64,000 bases of DNA from Selaginella tamariscina (taxonomy: Eukaryota; Streptophyta; Lycopodiopsida; Selaginellales; Selaginellaceae). Both the position numbers and the translations under genes were made by a program. Below the pieces are notes generated by a model. It did no database searches. It saw only the letters and a list, made by a program, of their open reading frames with translations, and had not been told where the DNA came from. Positions 1 to 14,774 of the stretch are shown piece by piece. Positions within the stretch are counted from its first letter, which is position 1. Each line of letters starts with the position of its first letter. The stretch lies in NCBI GenBank assembly GCA_003024785.1, contig PUQB01000129.1:1-64000 (forward strand), given 5' to 3'.

Positions 1-168
1 GTTACTAGAGATATTTACAGTCTGGCTAAATCCTTGATAGGATAGTCCAAATATAGCTAGAATATACCTTTTCCTTTGTATTATATAAACCCTGACCTTG
101 AATACAAAGGATATCTGAGTTTTCTGTCTTTTCGTATATTTACTGTGTTGTGTCTCGGGGTTCTCACA
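1..168 (-). mobile_element. LTR fragment of a Ty3/gypsy element, inverted relative to the two copies downstream
   Basis: Read on the minus strand this matches the copies at about 1002-1166 and 1902-2106. Shared segments include TGTGAGAACC at its outer end and a block around 'GGACTATCCTATCAAGGATT'. It is cut by the window edge. Since it faces the opposite way, it belongs to a second insertion or a rearranged one. Confidence 0.75.
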
Positions 169-289
169 CTTGAAGGACCTATCTACGTGTGCAACTATCA
201 GAGGATTAAGACAACGGGAGGAGGAAGATCCAGCAAGTGCGAAAGCGAACAGAAAGAGCCCCCGCAGCAAAAAACCTGGCCTTAACCAC

Positions 290-970
290 CGAAAAAGACT
301 TGTCGAGATGCTGTTTTTAGAACGAAAACATATCTAAAGTCACCACACATCCAGCCTAGGCAACGACCATACATCCCTATACCCTCATCCCAAACCGAAC
401 TTCTAAAACAGCAGCATTTGCGAGAAGCCAAACTCTCCCTGCAAATGCCCAAAGGGGGAAAATGCAGTCGTCCATCAAATTGAGTGTACTTCACTGTTCC
501 CAGAGAAGAATAATTATAAACTGGCCCATGTCTAGCACCTACTAAGCCTATAGAACAACCTTAAAGCATCACAAGTACCACTAGACCACTGGAACAACCG
601 CTATACATCAAGCAACATGCCCCCCCGCACTGCTCGAAGGAGGGAAATGCTGTAAAATGAAAACATGGACCAAATCCAGCATAGACCACAAACAACACGC
701 CCATACCATCATACCAAGCCTCATTAACAGCGTACACACTACAGGCAAATGCCCCACAAATGCCCAAAGGGGGAAAACACGAATACCTCGCAAACCAAAG
801 GTATTTGCTGCTTCTGGGAAAAGAAAAAAAAAAATCCACACCCATGTCCAGCACATACAGTCTCTATTCATCATCTTGAAAGCATCAAACGTATTGCCAG
901 ACCTCAGGAAACAACCTTAACGCCTCGGACAAATGTTCCCCTGCAAATGCCTGGAAGCGGGGAAATGCTA
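290..970. repeat. Two degenerate tandem units of about 330 bp
   Basis: Related phrases recur with a spacing of 315-335 bp: 'AAATGCCCAAAGGGGGAAAA' near 440 and 755, and a 'GAAG..GGGAAATGC' block near 630 and 950. The lead-in 'CATGTCYAGCAC' occurs near 530 and 845. No frame carries a recognisable protein. The stretch is probably internal non-coding DNA of the surrounding LTR element. Confidence 0.5.
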
Positions 971-1001
971 TGACAACAACAACCGCACAATCAGCAAATG
1001 T

Positions 1002-1166
1002 CAGAAAACTCAGATGTCCTTTGCATTCAAGGTCATGGTTTATATATACAAAGGAAAAGGTATTTCTAGTTATATTTGGACTATCCTATCAAGGATTTAG
1101 CCAGACCATAAATATCTCTAGTAACTTCTAGTAACTTCTAGAATATACCATGGTAATTACCTTACA
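1002..1166 (-). mobile_element. Truncated LTR, downstream (3') copy
   Basis: Nearly the same sequence as 1940-2106, ending in the same 'CATGGTAATTACCTTACA'. Its far end is lost, because the TGTGAGAACC terminus seen at 1902 is missing. A purine-rich stretch (1167-1180 on the minus strand) lies between it and the integrase relic, as expected for a polypurine tract next to a 3' LTR. Confidence 0.65.
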
Positions 1167-1900
1167 TTATCCCCCTCTCGTAAGAAAAACTTCTTCAGTC
1201 GTAAAACGTGAGCAACCAAAGGTGCTTCTCGAGACTCAACATCTTGCACATGGTAAACTTGAGGGCCAACTTGACAAAGAATCTTATAAGGACCGAGCCA
1301 TTTCCGCAAGAAACCTGGAGTGAGTCCTTTTTGATGAAGTTCCGGAAAATGTACAAGAACAAGGTCACCAATAACAAATTGAGGAGGTGGCCGATGACGA
1401 GAATTATAATCATCTGTTGTTGTTGAACTTGTGCCCGACTTAAATGTTTTGCTGAGGTAGCATGTAGTAAAAGAAGAGCTCGATCTAAGTAAGTCGCCCA
1501 ATATCGAGCTTCAGCATACTTAGGTTTGTGAGAAGCCAAACCAACTTCTGGAGGCATTCGAGGGTCTCGCTCATATAATGTTTGAATGGAGACATGCTAA
1601 TGGAACTTTGAATGCCAGTGTTGTATCCAAATTCTAAGTATCACAAATACTAATCCCAATCATTCTGAGTAGAATTTACATACTTAGAATCATACCTTTA
1701 AAAGTCCGATTCAAACGCTTGACTAATCCATTTGTTTGTGGATGAAAGGGAGATGGTTGTACCTGAAACTCTTGTTAAGAAGAAGTTGGTTCAGTTGCCA
1801 CATGTACATTTCCAAAGTTCCTTGACACTAAGGACACCACTGCTGAAACATCTAGCTCATGCATGATGGCACTTGACAAAATTGCCCCTCATCTCCACTA
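1157..1900 (-). pseudogene. Ty3/gypsy integrase C-terminal relic
   Basis: The minus strand encodes the end of a gypsy polyprotein. The clearest part is the integrase C-terminal module with 'GDLVLVHFPELHQKG' and 'KWLGPYKI', followed by 'HVLRLKKFF'. Further upstream an 'LNRTFKGM' piece fits the 'ERLNRT' part of the integrase core. The frame is broken several times and everything upstream of integrase is missing. The relic sits between two LTRs in the same orientation, so this is an internally deleted element rather than a gene. Confidence 0.7.
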
Positions 1901-1901
1901 G

Positions 1902-2106
1902 TGTGAGAACCCGAGACACAACACAGTAAATATACGAAAAGACAGAAAATTCAGATTCCTTTGTATTCAAGGTCAGGTTTATATATACAAAGGAAAAGGT
2001 ATATTTTAGCTATATTTGGACTATCCTATCAAGAATTTAGCCAGACCATAAATATCTCTAGTAACTTCTAGTAACTTCTAGAATATACCATGGTAATTAC
2101 CTTACA
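1902..2106 (-). mobile_element. LTR, most complete copy
   Basis: About 205 bp, bounded by TG (TGTGAGAACC at 1902) and CA (TTACA at 2106). Read on the minus strand it is the 5' LTR of the deleted element at 1002-2106. It retains the outer end that the copy at 1002-1166 has lost. Confidence 0.7.
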
Positions 2107-3680
2107 AAGTTAGAATTGAAATAAATTTTAATAATTAGGGCATATCCTTGTTATATATTACATTACTATTATTAATTTGCTTTTATTTTTTGGACAATTA
2201 CACTTTTTTAAGGCTTGAAATTAAAATAATGATTTTAAATGCATCATTTAGATATAAGTATTCTTATTATTTTACAAATATAATTATTAAAGTTGAAATA
2301 AATTTAAATAGTTCAATTAAAACATATCAAAGTTTCAAGAGAAAAAAAATTTGTTTGAATTATGTGTAAAAGTTATTAATTGAAATTTAAAAAGTTTGAT
2401 ATATATAATTTCTTAATCTAAATCTTAAATAAACATACATTATTTTTTCTTTAAAAAGTTAAATAAGTAATTCTCGGTTTCATAATACTAATTTTGAACA
2501 AAGTGTTAAGACATTGATATAAATAAAAAAGAAAAATAAATAAAGATTATAAAATTATCTTATAAGGAAAACAAAAATTAAAAAATAACAATATTAAAAA
2601 ACAAAAAGGTTAGTAAGTTAAATGGTTATTTGCACATATGTAATAACGAACTTAAAAAAGAATATTTATTTTTATTTAAACTATATGTTATATGTTTTAT
2701 TTTAAATTATTATTTAAATATGTTAAACTATATATTACATTTAAGTAAAATCGCATTATTTATTTAATATAAAATATATAAATTATAAATTAAAATAGTT
2801 TTATTTTAATTTTAAATTAATAATGAAATTTTTATATTCAAATATAAATGACAGGGTAGTATACAACCCCTCCCTTAATGTCAATTTAAATTAATTATTT
2901 TAATGATTTTATATGCAGGTGAAAACCTTAAACTTCTTGCCATCTAAATATAGAAATTTTTATTATATCGATTTATTATATATAGTATACTTTCAATTAT
3001 ATATATTTCTCTGTCTTAATTACACACACAAACACACACACACACACACACAGTCTCAAGATTTCAAAATTGGCACCCTTAAAAGAAACTTTATATTTAC
3101 AACTTTAATACACTTGAAAACTAAACTATATTTAACGAATTATAATATAATAAATCAAAATATAAATAATATTAATTTTAGAATTCACACATTATAAAAG
3201 AAATCTAAAGTTTTAATTTAACTAAACAAAATATACTTAAAATATGAAATGAGTTTATTGAAAAATTTCATATAGTATTTTTAACAGTGTTCAATACAAG
3301 TCCAAATATTAGATTTTTAATTTATTTATGTTGAAAATTAGAATGAAATAAATTAAATAAGCAAATGCTAGTAAATGCCATAATTTTTAAAATAACAATA
3401 CGCCATGATTTTTAAAATAGCTATATTATAGTGTAATATATATAATTAAGTGGTTGTGTTAAATACTATTAATATTTTTAGAAATATATTTATTACAGTG
3501 TAAATTGGACAGAAATGTAATCCTTAAAACTTAATATATGTAAATAAGATAAATTTCAAGGTATATATGTTCTTTTATTGTAGTTTCTTTAAATCTTGAA
3601 TATCAATAAATATTAAAATCAAGGGAAAAGAATATAAAAAAAAATTAATTTATATATACTTTCCTATAATGTACAAGTAT
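2107..3680. other. AT-rich intergenic DNA, no gene seen
   Basis: Very AT-rich, with short simple repeats such as a (CA)n run near 3024-3050. The short open frames have no recognisable domains and no splice pattern. Nothing else could be supported here. Confidence 0.6.
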
Positions 3681-3714
3681 TTACACCCATCTCTTCCTGC
3701 AAGATGGACCCTCA

Positions 3715-6700
3715 CTACATGTATGCTCCTGGTCCTGGAACGTCATCCAACGGAACAAGTTGAAACCTCTCCCGTATAGTAAAATGTGGACCGCCAGATT
3801 CATCCCGGACGTCGTACTGCCCGGGGGCTGGGAACTGCATCTGGTCCGGTTCCCTCTGTTTAGCACGCCCACACATTGTGAAAGACGGCGTTGAAGCTCG
3901 TGACTGGGGAGTGTATGTTCCAGGTCCCGGTGTACCAACCTCCTCCACTTGTGGTCCTCTGAAAGACATGGTGAAAGCAGGTCCATCTAGGCTCGACACA
4001 GCAGAGTACGATCCTGGACCAGGTGTCTTCTCCACAAGTGGCTCACGGTATCTCATCCCAAGAGAACACGCAGGAGATGAAGGGGACCTCACATAGTAAT
4101 CCTTGGGATTGTACTGCCCTGGACCAGGAAAATCTTCCCTACTTGTCTCTGTCACCCTGCTCCGCATTGTGTATGCTGGACCTGAGGTTTCACTCTCTAT
4201 TGGATACTCACCAGGACCGGGATACTCGTCATAAACCACACACCGGCTCCCAACGTTAGCTGCCAATGAGAATGCTGGCGAGTCTCGCTCTGGAGAAGGA
4301 GAGTACGCTCCGGGACCAGGAGACTCCTCCAATCTAGCCTCTCCATACCTGGCTCCGAATCTAAACGCAGGTGCCTTGGAACGAGTCACTGCCGACTCCA
4401 TGTATTCACCCGGACCAGGTGTTTCCTCCACAAGGAGATTTGGAGGCAGAACACCCAGTGTGTACTTTGGCCCTCTGGTGTTGCCGGTGTGTAGTGTGTA
4501 CCTGGACCTGGTGTGACTAACGGGGGTCGGCCTCTCGATCCGGACTCCCATGCTGTAGCTCGGACGTCTGGCTCCCCTCAACCGATAGGCGCCTGGACCT
4601 GGTGTAGGGTCCTCCGCTTCTTTGGCTGGAACCTTTGCAGCAAGAGTGAATGCTGGTGATCTTCCCACAGGATGTGGATTGTAATGCCCAGGGCCGGGAT
4701 TCTCGGAGGGAACCAACACAGGCTTACCAGTGTGCGAGATGAGAACAGTCCTTGAGCTCTGATAAACGACGTCTGGATTTGGAGAGTACTGCCCCGGCCC
4801 AGGGAAGTCCTCAAGAGGTGGAGCTGGGGAGCTCCAGCCAAGTGAGTAAGATGGAGAAGCCGGTGAACACAACCTCATCCCACAATCTATCTTGTACTCG
4901 CCAGGACCTGGAACTGGATCTCGAGGAAGTGGATCAACTCTAGGAAACATTGTGTAGTGAGGACCGTTTGTTCCAGTGGAGAACGCAAAGTACGCTCCCG
5001 GTCCAGGTGTCTCATCTGGTTTCTGTTCTGCAACCTTCCTACCGATGACATGGGAAGGACTGCCAGCTCTGCTGCTGCTCGTCTCATATGCACCTGGTCC
5101 AGGAGATTTATCTGGCTCAGGAGACCGAACCCTTGCTCCCAGAGTGTATGCCACCCCGACCTGTTCAGGAAGCGGGTATGCACCAGGCCCTGGTGTCTTG
5201 TTTGGAAGTGGTGTCTTCGGTCTCCCTTGCATGGTGAAACCTGCCAAATCTCTGCCTATGCTTCCGTTTTCACATTGTACTGACCTGGACCGGGATTATC
5301 CGCATTCCAACAGGAGCTCCTTCATGGCGGGATGTCAACGAATACGCTGGTCCCTGCCTCTTGTGCTCTGTCTTATAGGCGCCAGGTCCAGGTGTTAGAA
5401 ACTGCGGTGGGCCTTCCACGGGCCTGCCAGCAATAGTGATTGCCGGAGAGTCTGGTGGCAAGCAAGGTACATATGTCCCCGGTCCTGGGTTGGCATTCAC
5501 TGCCGGCTCTGGCAAGTCATACCGCGCACGTAGACTTGCAGCTGGTCCTCTGGAACATGATTGGCTATCATAGTCTCCAGGACCTGGCATATCGAGTTCA
5601 AAAGCTGATACCACTCTCCCTCCCATGGTGTATGCCGGCAGTTTCTGGTGTGATCCACGTGCTGCTGCATAAGTTCCTGGTCCGGGAGTTGGCATGCCAC
5701 TTGGATAATTGCATTTCCTCGTGATGGAGTAATGCGGACCGTCTGGGGTGGACTTCACCTTGTAGTGCCCTGGTCCTGGTTGCATAGGACGAGATGGATC
5801 CTCAACTTTGGCTCCAATTGTGTACGATGGAGACGAGGCTTTCACGTGAACAAAAATACGCTCCTGGGCCAGGAGTTGTGTCAGCAGTTCGAGTCTCCTG
5901 CCTTCTGCTGCCCACTGGGGACGAGAGCCTGGATGTTGTCACTGATGACAATGTGTCATAGTGACCCGGACCAGGAGTCTTCTCCGGCTTCAGTGCAGCT
6001 TGAGTCTTCTTTCCAAATGAAAAAGCCGGTGAAACAGGCTTGCTGGTTGTGAGCTTGTAAGTTCCTGGTCCAGGACTGCTCTGTGCAGTAGTTGGTACTG
6101 GAGCAACTCTCCCATTGATTGTGTACGCGGGTCCATCACTCTTTGCTCCAATGAACTCCTGGTGGTACGTCCCCGGACCCGGGAGCCCCTGCAGCCGATT
6201 TAGAACCGGAGACCTGTCTCCCATTGTGTAAGAAACTGACGATGACACCGACTTCACATCATACGCACCTGGTCCAGGGACCTGCTCCCTTGCAGGCCGG
6301 TTTACAATCCCTGCTAGGGTGTAAGCCGGCCCAGTTGTAGTGTACCCTGTTGAGGATCGAAAAGATGTCGGTCCAGAATGAGGTACCGACGACGAGACCG
6401 CCTTCCTCTTTGGCCGCTTCCCAAAGATCGTGAACGCTGGACCGGTTGCAACGGAGTTTTCCGTCTTGTAATACCCAGGACCAGGAGTGACAGTGGTCGC
6501 AGAGTCACGCTGTCCCAGTTTGGGACCGAACGAACATGAAATCTCTGACGGGCCCGTTGGCTTTGGGTCGTACCAGCCAGGTCCAGGGGTCTTGGTTGCT
6601 GCAAAATCTGTCTCTCGTGGGAGAGCTTGGTCAAAATCTGGAGCCCGGATGGAGTCGGGGTCAGAGGAAGGACTTGACACTCTGGATGTTTGTACAGTGG

Positions 6701-7772
6701 AACCGGAAATGCTTGGTGGGCTTGAGGCTGTACCTCCGCCCCGGAGAGCTGCCGGTCTACCAATAGTCATACCCTCCATCTTTGTGCTTGTCCAGAGCAG
6801 GAGCTCCAACGATGGGCTGTCTTTACCAGCATTCGACCATCCTGCAAACTGAGACATACCAGAGGATCTTCCCGCAACATTAGGTTCCTGCACCTTGGTG
6901 TCTGAAGGCTTGGGAGATTCAGCTGAATACTGGTGCTGGTGACCGTGTTGCAAGGGATAAAGATGGATGGGCTCCAGCTTCTTTGGCTTCAGAACCATAG
7001 TGGTGGACCTCTTGCTGAAGACAGTTCCATGGCTGTTCGAGCTGGTCACGTCCAGAGAAGCAACCGTAGGAGCCTGGTCCGGGAGTGATGGGTGTCTCTT
7101 GTGCATCTTCTTGCCCATTGTGAAGGACGTTGTTGTGGAGACCGCCCTTGGACTGTATTCTGCTGGTCCTGGGCTGGGCTTCGTTGGAGGTTCCAGCCTG
7201 GTGCCGAATGAAAAAGATGGTGATGAATCTGCATTTAAAAGAAAATGCTTAAGTACTCTGTGTGCGTTGAAATATATCTAATATAATGCCACCTTATAAA
7301 AGATGAACCCAACAAGAAACCATACCAGGGAAAACTAAATCTCAAATTATGTTTGTGTGTCCGTGAAGGAGAAAACCACTGTTTCGTGTTTTGAGAGAGA
7401 GAGAGAGAGCTTTTACAATCAACTAGATAGTAACAAGCAAGCACTGTCCAAAATGGTTTCCCTATATGGATGGATGTACATGCCTATTTTTATTACACAC
7501 ACACACAGGTACAAACCTCGGCCTTTAGAGAGATTATATGACCCAGGACCAGGAGTTTGGCTGGGTTTAACTGAGAACTTGGCATGCATGCTAAAAGCAG
7601 GACCTTCAGGCTTCTGTGCAACATGATATGCTCCTGGACCAGGACACGCTTCTCTAGGATCTCTCACCTTGATCTTCCCACCAAATGTGTATCCTGGAGA
7701 ACGCGACCTCCTCCCTGGAGACATTCTTGGACTGCCCAAGGAATCTGCATAGTTTATTGATGGCAGCTTCAT
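3715..7772 (-). CDS. Sperm-tail PG-rich repeat (STPG-like) protein with about 33 PGPG repeats
   Basis: The translated product is an array of roughly 33 units, each built around '(T/S/N/F)PGPG.Y' followed 20-35 residues later by 'PAFTMG.R'-type segments. This is the hallmark of sperm-tail PG-rich repeat proteins, which bind axonemal or cortical microtubules. The start at 7772 gives 'MKLPSINYADSLGSP'. The first exon ends at 7517 with a GT donor, and the second begins at about 7230 after 'TGCAG'. The rest is one long exon. The reading frame slips near 7100 (two compensating slips), 5853 (a run of five T on the coding strand), 5293, 5270, and around 4500-4530 (two slips). At each slip the repeat pattern resumes immediately in another frame, so the repeats are conserved while the raw frame is broken. 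Expected length is about 1,150 residues. The gene implies flagellated gametes. Sequencing error is my preferred reason for the slips; a young pseudogene is possible. Confidence 0.85.
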
Positions 7773-8038
7773 CCTCCTCTCTTATTGATTAATCTACACG
7801 TATGAGATTCGTGTGTAAGGTGCACATATGATATATTATGTGTATGTATAGTTTGAAGTCGCAAGTATACTGTATGTACTTGTATATTAAAGTGATACCA
7901 GTACCTGTTCAGCTGTCTTGACTACATCTTCGTATCTTTGATCTTAGAGTCTCATTCTATGATCATCATTTCAGCTGCATTCAAAAATCACATATATATT
8001 TATATTGCATATGCATGCATAATGAGTATGCAACAGAC

Positions 8039-8040
<2 letters not shown>

Positions 8041-8096
<56 letters not shown>

Positions 8097-8110
8097 ACAC
8101 ACACACATAC
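8041..8110. repeat. (TC)n/(CA)n microsatellite
   Basis: About 19 TC units run directly into CA units, between the divergent starts of the PGPG gene and the phosphopantetheinyl transferase gene. Similar pure tracts recur in many introns of the window. Confidence 0.9.
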
Positions 8111-8280
8111 CTGAGTGTGCTTGTGCATCATAGGACGCCATAGCCAGTAGAAGCTGAAATGAGTCTTGATCACAAGGGCTACCATTCTTCTTCTTCTTTC
8201 GTGATCAATCGATCAACAAGCTGCATTTTTCAAGCGCATTCATTGATGCAGTTATTATAATGGTTAATCCAGCAAAATAA

Positions 8281-8350
8281 GCATTCATTCTGGAGTGCAG
8301 AATGAGGACTGCAGCATCCATTCTGGAATGCAGAATGAGGAATGCAGCAT
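8281..8350. repeat. Short tandem duplication ('TTCTGGARTGCAGAATGAGGA')
   Basis: A ~42-bp unit occurs twice in a row, with the phrase 'GCAGAATGAGGA' near 8297 and 8330. It lies upstream of the phosphopantetheinyl transferase gene. No function is evident. Confidence 0.6.
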
Positions 8351-8399
8351 ACCTGGTGACGATATCTACGATGCTCTGCTCTGTTCTTGCACGGCTTCC

Positions 8400-8542
8400 A
8401 TAGCTAGGGTTTTGAGAGTGCAAGCGATGCCAAGCCCTTTTTACCGCGACTTTCGGATTTTTAAAAACCCTAAGCCCTCTCTGTTTCTAGGGCTGCTCTT
8501 TGTTTAGGGTTCTTGCAAGTGAAGCCCTAATTTGTTCCTGTT
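8400..8542 (+). promoter_or_regulatory. Telo-box-like elements upstream of the phosphopantetheinyl transferase gene
   Basis: Three AAACCCTA/TAGGGTTT-type motifs occur within about 110 bp of the start codon (near 8404, 8464 and 8502). In plants such telo boxes are typical of promoters and 5' leaders of housekeeping genes. The regulatory role here is inferred. Confidence 0.45.
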
Positions 8543-10639
8543 ATGTGGGGAGCTCATCTTCTTCGTTCTCCGCCTGCGATCAGGTGAGTAATGCCAAATC
8601 TCTCTCTCTCTCTCTCCACACACACACGCACGCACAATTTTCGCATATTGCATACTAGCATTATAGGTTTATAATAAAAATGATTTACTATAAATAATAA
8701 AAAGTAAACCATAATAATAAAAATGATTTAAATAATAAACATCCAAAATGATTTACTAAATAAACCATAATAATAGAAATGTTATGTATATACAATGCAT
8801 ACTTGTCTGATAATTTGGTGTATTATGATTATCCAACATATAAAACCACCAACGTGGTGCCAGGACTTTCCACTGTGCATTCTATATGCACACATAACAA
8901 ACAACACACACATACGCATACACACACATGCACGCACACACGCCACGCTCACTTCAGAGTTACCGGGTTTAATGTAGGTGTATGTGTATATGCGTGTGAT
9001 GCATACATATATAGATATATACTGACATTCTTTTATGTATTTATATTTTTTTTGCAGGGAAGCTCATTTTTGGTGCTTGAATCCAGAAGATATACAGAGC
9101 CCGGCTCTGTTAAAAGCGTATGATAGTTTCCTTTGTACAGAGGAGAGGAAGCGTGTATATGACGTTCATACGGAGACAGGAAGGAAAGAACGACTGTTGG
9201 CCCGTGCTCTTGTACGCACTACACTTGCTAGATGTACGCATGTGTGCGTGCGTGCGTGCGTGTGTGTGTGTGTGTGTTTAGCTCTTTAGTTACCTTTTCC
9301 GAATACAGATTCAAATGGTTTGTTAAACCCGTCTTCACTAAACTTCTCCAAGAATGAATATGGCAAGCCTAAGGTATATGATGCATATATTAACTATTCA
9401 TGCATTCTTTAATTTGTAAAATACATTATAGGTACTCTGGCCCAAGACGACGTCCTTGAATCTTCACTTCAACTTATCCCACACTAACTCATTGATAGCC
9501 TGTGGAGTTGCCGCAGATTTTCCAGTACGTTAACACTGTTATACATTCTCTCTCTCCACACACATACATGCACCCGTGATTTGTACGATACCTACACAGT
9601 GATGGCGTATTACAAGCCACACACACATCACATTTCGACATATATATGCAACTCACAAACACAACAGTTCTTTTATTTGTCTGTTTATACCAGTTTTACT
9701 AATCCAGCACATACATATCTGTGCATATATATACGTAGCACATCTGCATGTGTCTATATATATTTGAATCGTATTCCATTTTGCAGCTAGGAGTAGATGT
9801 GGAGGATAAGCGTCGTACTTTTGGAGGAGATCTTATGATGCTAGCCAGACGAAGATTTTCTTCAAAGGAGGCAACATGGTTAGAATCATTACAATCTACT
9901 GATGAGCAACGCCATCGTTTTCTTCAGCTCTGGACATTAAAAGTCATATAATGGTTTCCTCATTACTATCCTATCATATATACATCAACTTATTGTATAT
10001 GTGTAGATTCTGACTTGTTTCTGTTTATGTTCTATTAGGAGGCCTATGTGAAAGCTCTTGGTAAAGGCATATATGCGAAACCATTGAGAAATTTTGCGTT
10101 CCACATTGGAGCTCCTAGAGAGAAAACTACGTTGGACCTAGCAACTCAACTTACTGCGCATCCAGAGGTATACACACAATGCACGCACGGATGCGCACAC
10201 ACACATGCACACACTGTTATGTACGACTAGATAGCCCAACATACATACTTACATGTACACCCCCAAGATGTTTACTTAATTCTGCTGTATTACTTATTGT
10301 TAGATACTACTATCTTAATATGTTTAATTTACTTGCAGGCGGAAATCATAACTTTGGATGACGATGATGCTAGAAATTGGCAGTTTTTGCTCTTCGAACC
10401 TTCCCCACATCAATATGCATCCCTTTGTGTGCACAACACAATGCAAGGTAAGAGAGAGAGGCTTTGTGTGTATATAAGCTAACATTCCGTGCATTATAGG
10501 TACAAAGTTCAAGTTCTGGAGAACTATTCCTCTTGTCTCGGATGAGCCTCTGAACGACGGAGCAGCTCTTGCATGGAGTGATCACATGGAAGAGGGAGCA
10601 AAGGGTGATGAATTTACAATTCAAGGTGAGTTAAGATAG
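8543..10639 (+). CDS. Sfp-type 4'-phosphopantetheinyl transferase
   Basis: This enzyme moves phosphopantetheine from coenzyme A to a serine of carrier proteins such as ACP. Eight exons join cleanly in frame: 8543-8583, 9058-9233, 9309-9373, 9432-9524, 9787-9942, 10039-10167, 10339-10447 and 10500-10639, giving 302 residues. Family motifs appear in order: 'FNLSHTNSLIACGV' (about 107-120), the metal-binding 'GVDVED' (127-132), 'RFSSKE' (about 150), and 'WTLKEAYVKALGKG' (174-187). The spacing matches plant members of the family. The start ATG lies in a short first exon whose AG end completes an Arg codon with exon 2. The last exon reads through a possible donor to a TAG at 10637. This is one of the few long genes here without a frame slip. 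The two ACP genes at 30-34 kb are plausible substrates. Confidence 0.9.
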
Positions 10640-10719
10640 TTCATTTGCATTTACATTGAACATGCAATTTTCCCACATGAGCTTCTCTCAAATAACAATA
10701 CTGGCAAGCATTTTTTCTC

Positions 10720-11599
10720 TTAAGCTGCTTCTATATGCTCCTCCTCTTGTTGCATGCTCAGCCTCTTATAGATGTCTCCCATTAACGCACAAGCAGATGC
10801 CACTGCTTCTTTGTTCCTGTTCTGACTCACTAATGCAATGAATGCAATTCTACCAGTTTCCACGTTACCCCATGCCCCTAACAAGGTTGTCCACACGTGG
10901 CTATTGTCTTCAAAGGGCATGCTGACAATGCCTCTTGCAACCCGTTGGCTCTGCCCATACATGTATAATGCTCCACACTCGGGCTGTACTGTTAAACATC
11001 TCTAAAGCCACTAGGCTTTCCCTATTCTCCACGTATCCAAGTATCAAACTAGAGCATGAAACAACATCATGTTTTACCATGTTATCGAAAGCTCCCCGAG
11101 CATCACTCATGCTTTTACACTTGCTGTACATATCCACCAAGGTGGTTGCCACAAATACGTCTGTATGAAACCCACGCTCTATGCATTGTGTATGTATGGC
11201 CATTCCCTTCTCTAAACACGTACTCTTCTCCAGTTTGTTACTTATTACCAGAGCTGCACATGCCTTGAGTGCAGCAGTGTAAGTGAATCCGTCTGGTATA
11301 CAGTTCATCCTGGTAAACATATCTAAAGCTACTAAACTTCCCAATTCTCCACGTATCCAAGTATTATAGAGTTCCATGATGCTGGGTCATGTTCTTGAAC
11401 ACATCCCAGGCGTCCTGCATACTGCCGCATTTCCTATACATGGAGATGAAATGTAGTTATGGTGGCCTGCTTCCTTTACATAAGAATGTAAGTGTTTCCC
11501 TCCTTGCAAGTCCCTTGTCTTACCACATTGTTTCAACTCGGCAACCAATGCGTATATCATCTTCCGGTCCGTGTTGGGATACACCAAATACACATACAT
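10720..11599 (-). pseudogene. PPR protein relic (PLS type with E-domain remnant)
   Basis: The minus strand holds pieces of a pentatricopeptide repeat protein in the expected order but different frames. An N-terminal 'ALVAELKQCGKTRDLQGGK' piece (about 11490-11560) is followed by 'PDGFTYTAALKACAAL' and 'VATTLVDMYSKC' (about 11080-11310). An E-domain-like 'SHVWTTLLGAWGNVETG' piece lies near 10830-10900. The middle repeats are missing and there are several stops and frame changes, more than in the neighbouring PPR genes. I therefore call this one a true relic. It ends about 80 bp after the phosphopantetheinyl transferase gene, on the opposite strand. Confidence 0.65.
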
Positions 11600-11753
11600 G
11601 TATCAAACACACACACGTAAAGGAATGGAAAAACTTGAATTAAATACCAGGTTACAAAAGAGAATGTCCTTGGCAGGCGCTACTCCTGTTGACAGTGGAA
11701 GGTATCAATATGTACACATTGTTCATGAAGAAGACCCTACCTATTCACTCTTC

Positions 11754-14234
<2,481 letters not shown>

Positions 14235-14259
14235 TTGATGAAGAACAGACGATCCGTAC

Positions 14260-14774
14260 CCTGTTTTCCCTAATTTATATTTGAAACACCCTTTTAAACC
14301 GTTGATTAGGATCGGTACATTCTTAAATTTATATAGAGATTTGAATTTAAGCTTATTTGAATTCAAATAGGTTTTTGAAACTAGTTATTGTGGCGAATAC
14401 ATACTCAATCAATTTAATTTAATTTATAATGATAATAACAAGAATTTTATTGTTTACTGTAGTTAAAGTTATATATATGATCTTTTTAAACTAGAACATA
14501 TTCAATAATAATTCAAAATTCAACCACTTTAATTTAATTTATAATAATAATAAAAATTATTTAATTTATACGGACGTAGACTTATTATAAAAGAGATTCG
14601 TATTTGTAAACGACATCTGACCAAAACATATTTATTAATAAATTAAGTTTTGACCACTTTAATTTAATTTATGATAATAATAATAATAATAATTTATTAT
14701 TAGTTATTAAAATGATATTTTTCACATAATAAAATATAAATATTATGATGTTTTAAATTTTAATAAAGAATTAA
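14260..14774. other. AT-rich spacer with short repeated blocks
   Basis: The phrase 'CACTTTAATTTAATTTAT' recurs near 14526 and 14656, with a diverged copy near 14410, and is followed each time by ATA/AAT runs. This suggests degenerate ~120-bp tandem units. No gene is seen. Confidence 0.5.

Noticed and set aside
1-1166. Inverted LTR copies taken as terminal inverted repeats of a DNA transposon
   Set aside because: The unit has TG...CA ends, a polypurine stretch and gypsy integrase beside it, and a third direct copy at 1902. It is an LTR, not a TIR.
8000-8185. Minus-strand open frame through the (TC)n tract
   Set aside because: Low-complexity Arg-Glu/Cys-Val peptide from a microsatellite, no coding support.
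10720-11599. PPR relic as a working gene with assembly errors
   Set aside because: Unlike the other two PPR genes, large internal parts are missing, so indels alone do not explain it.
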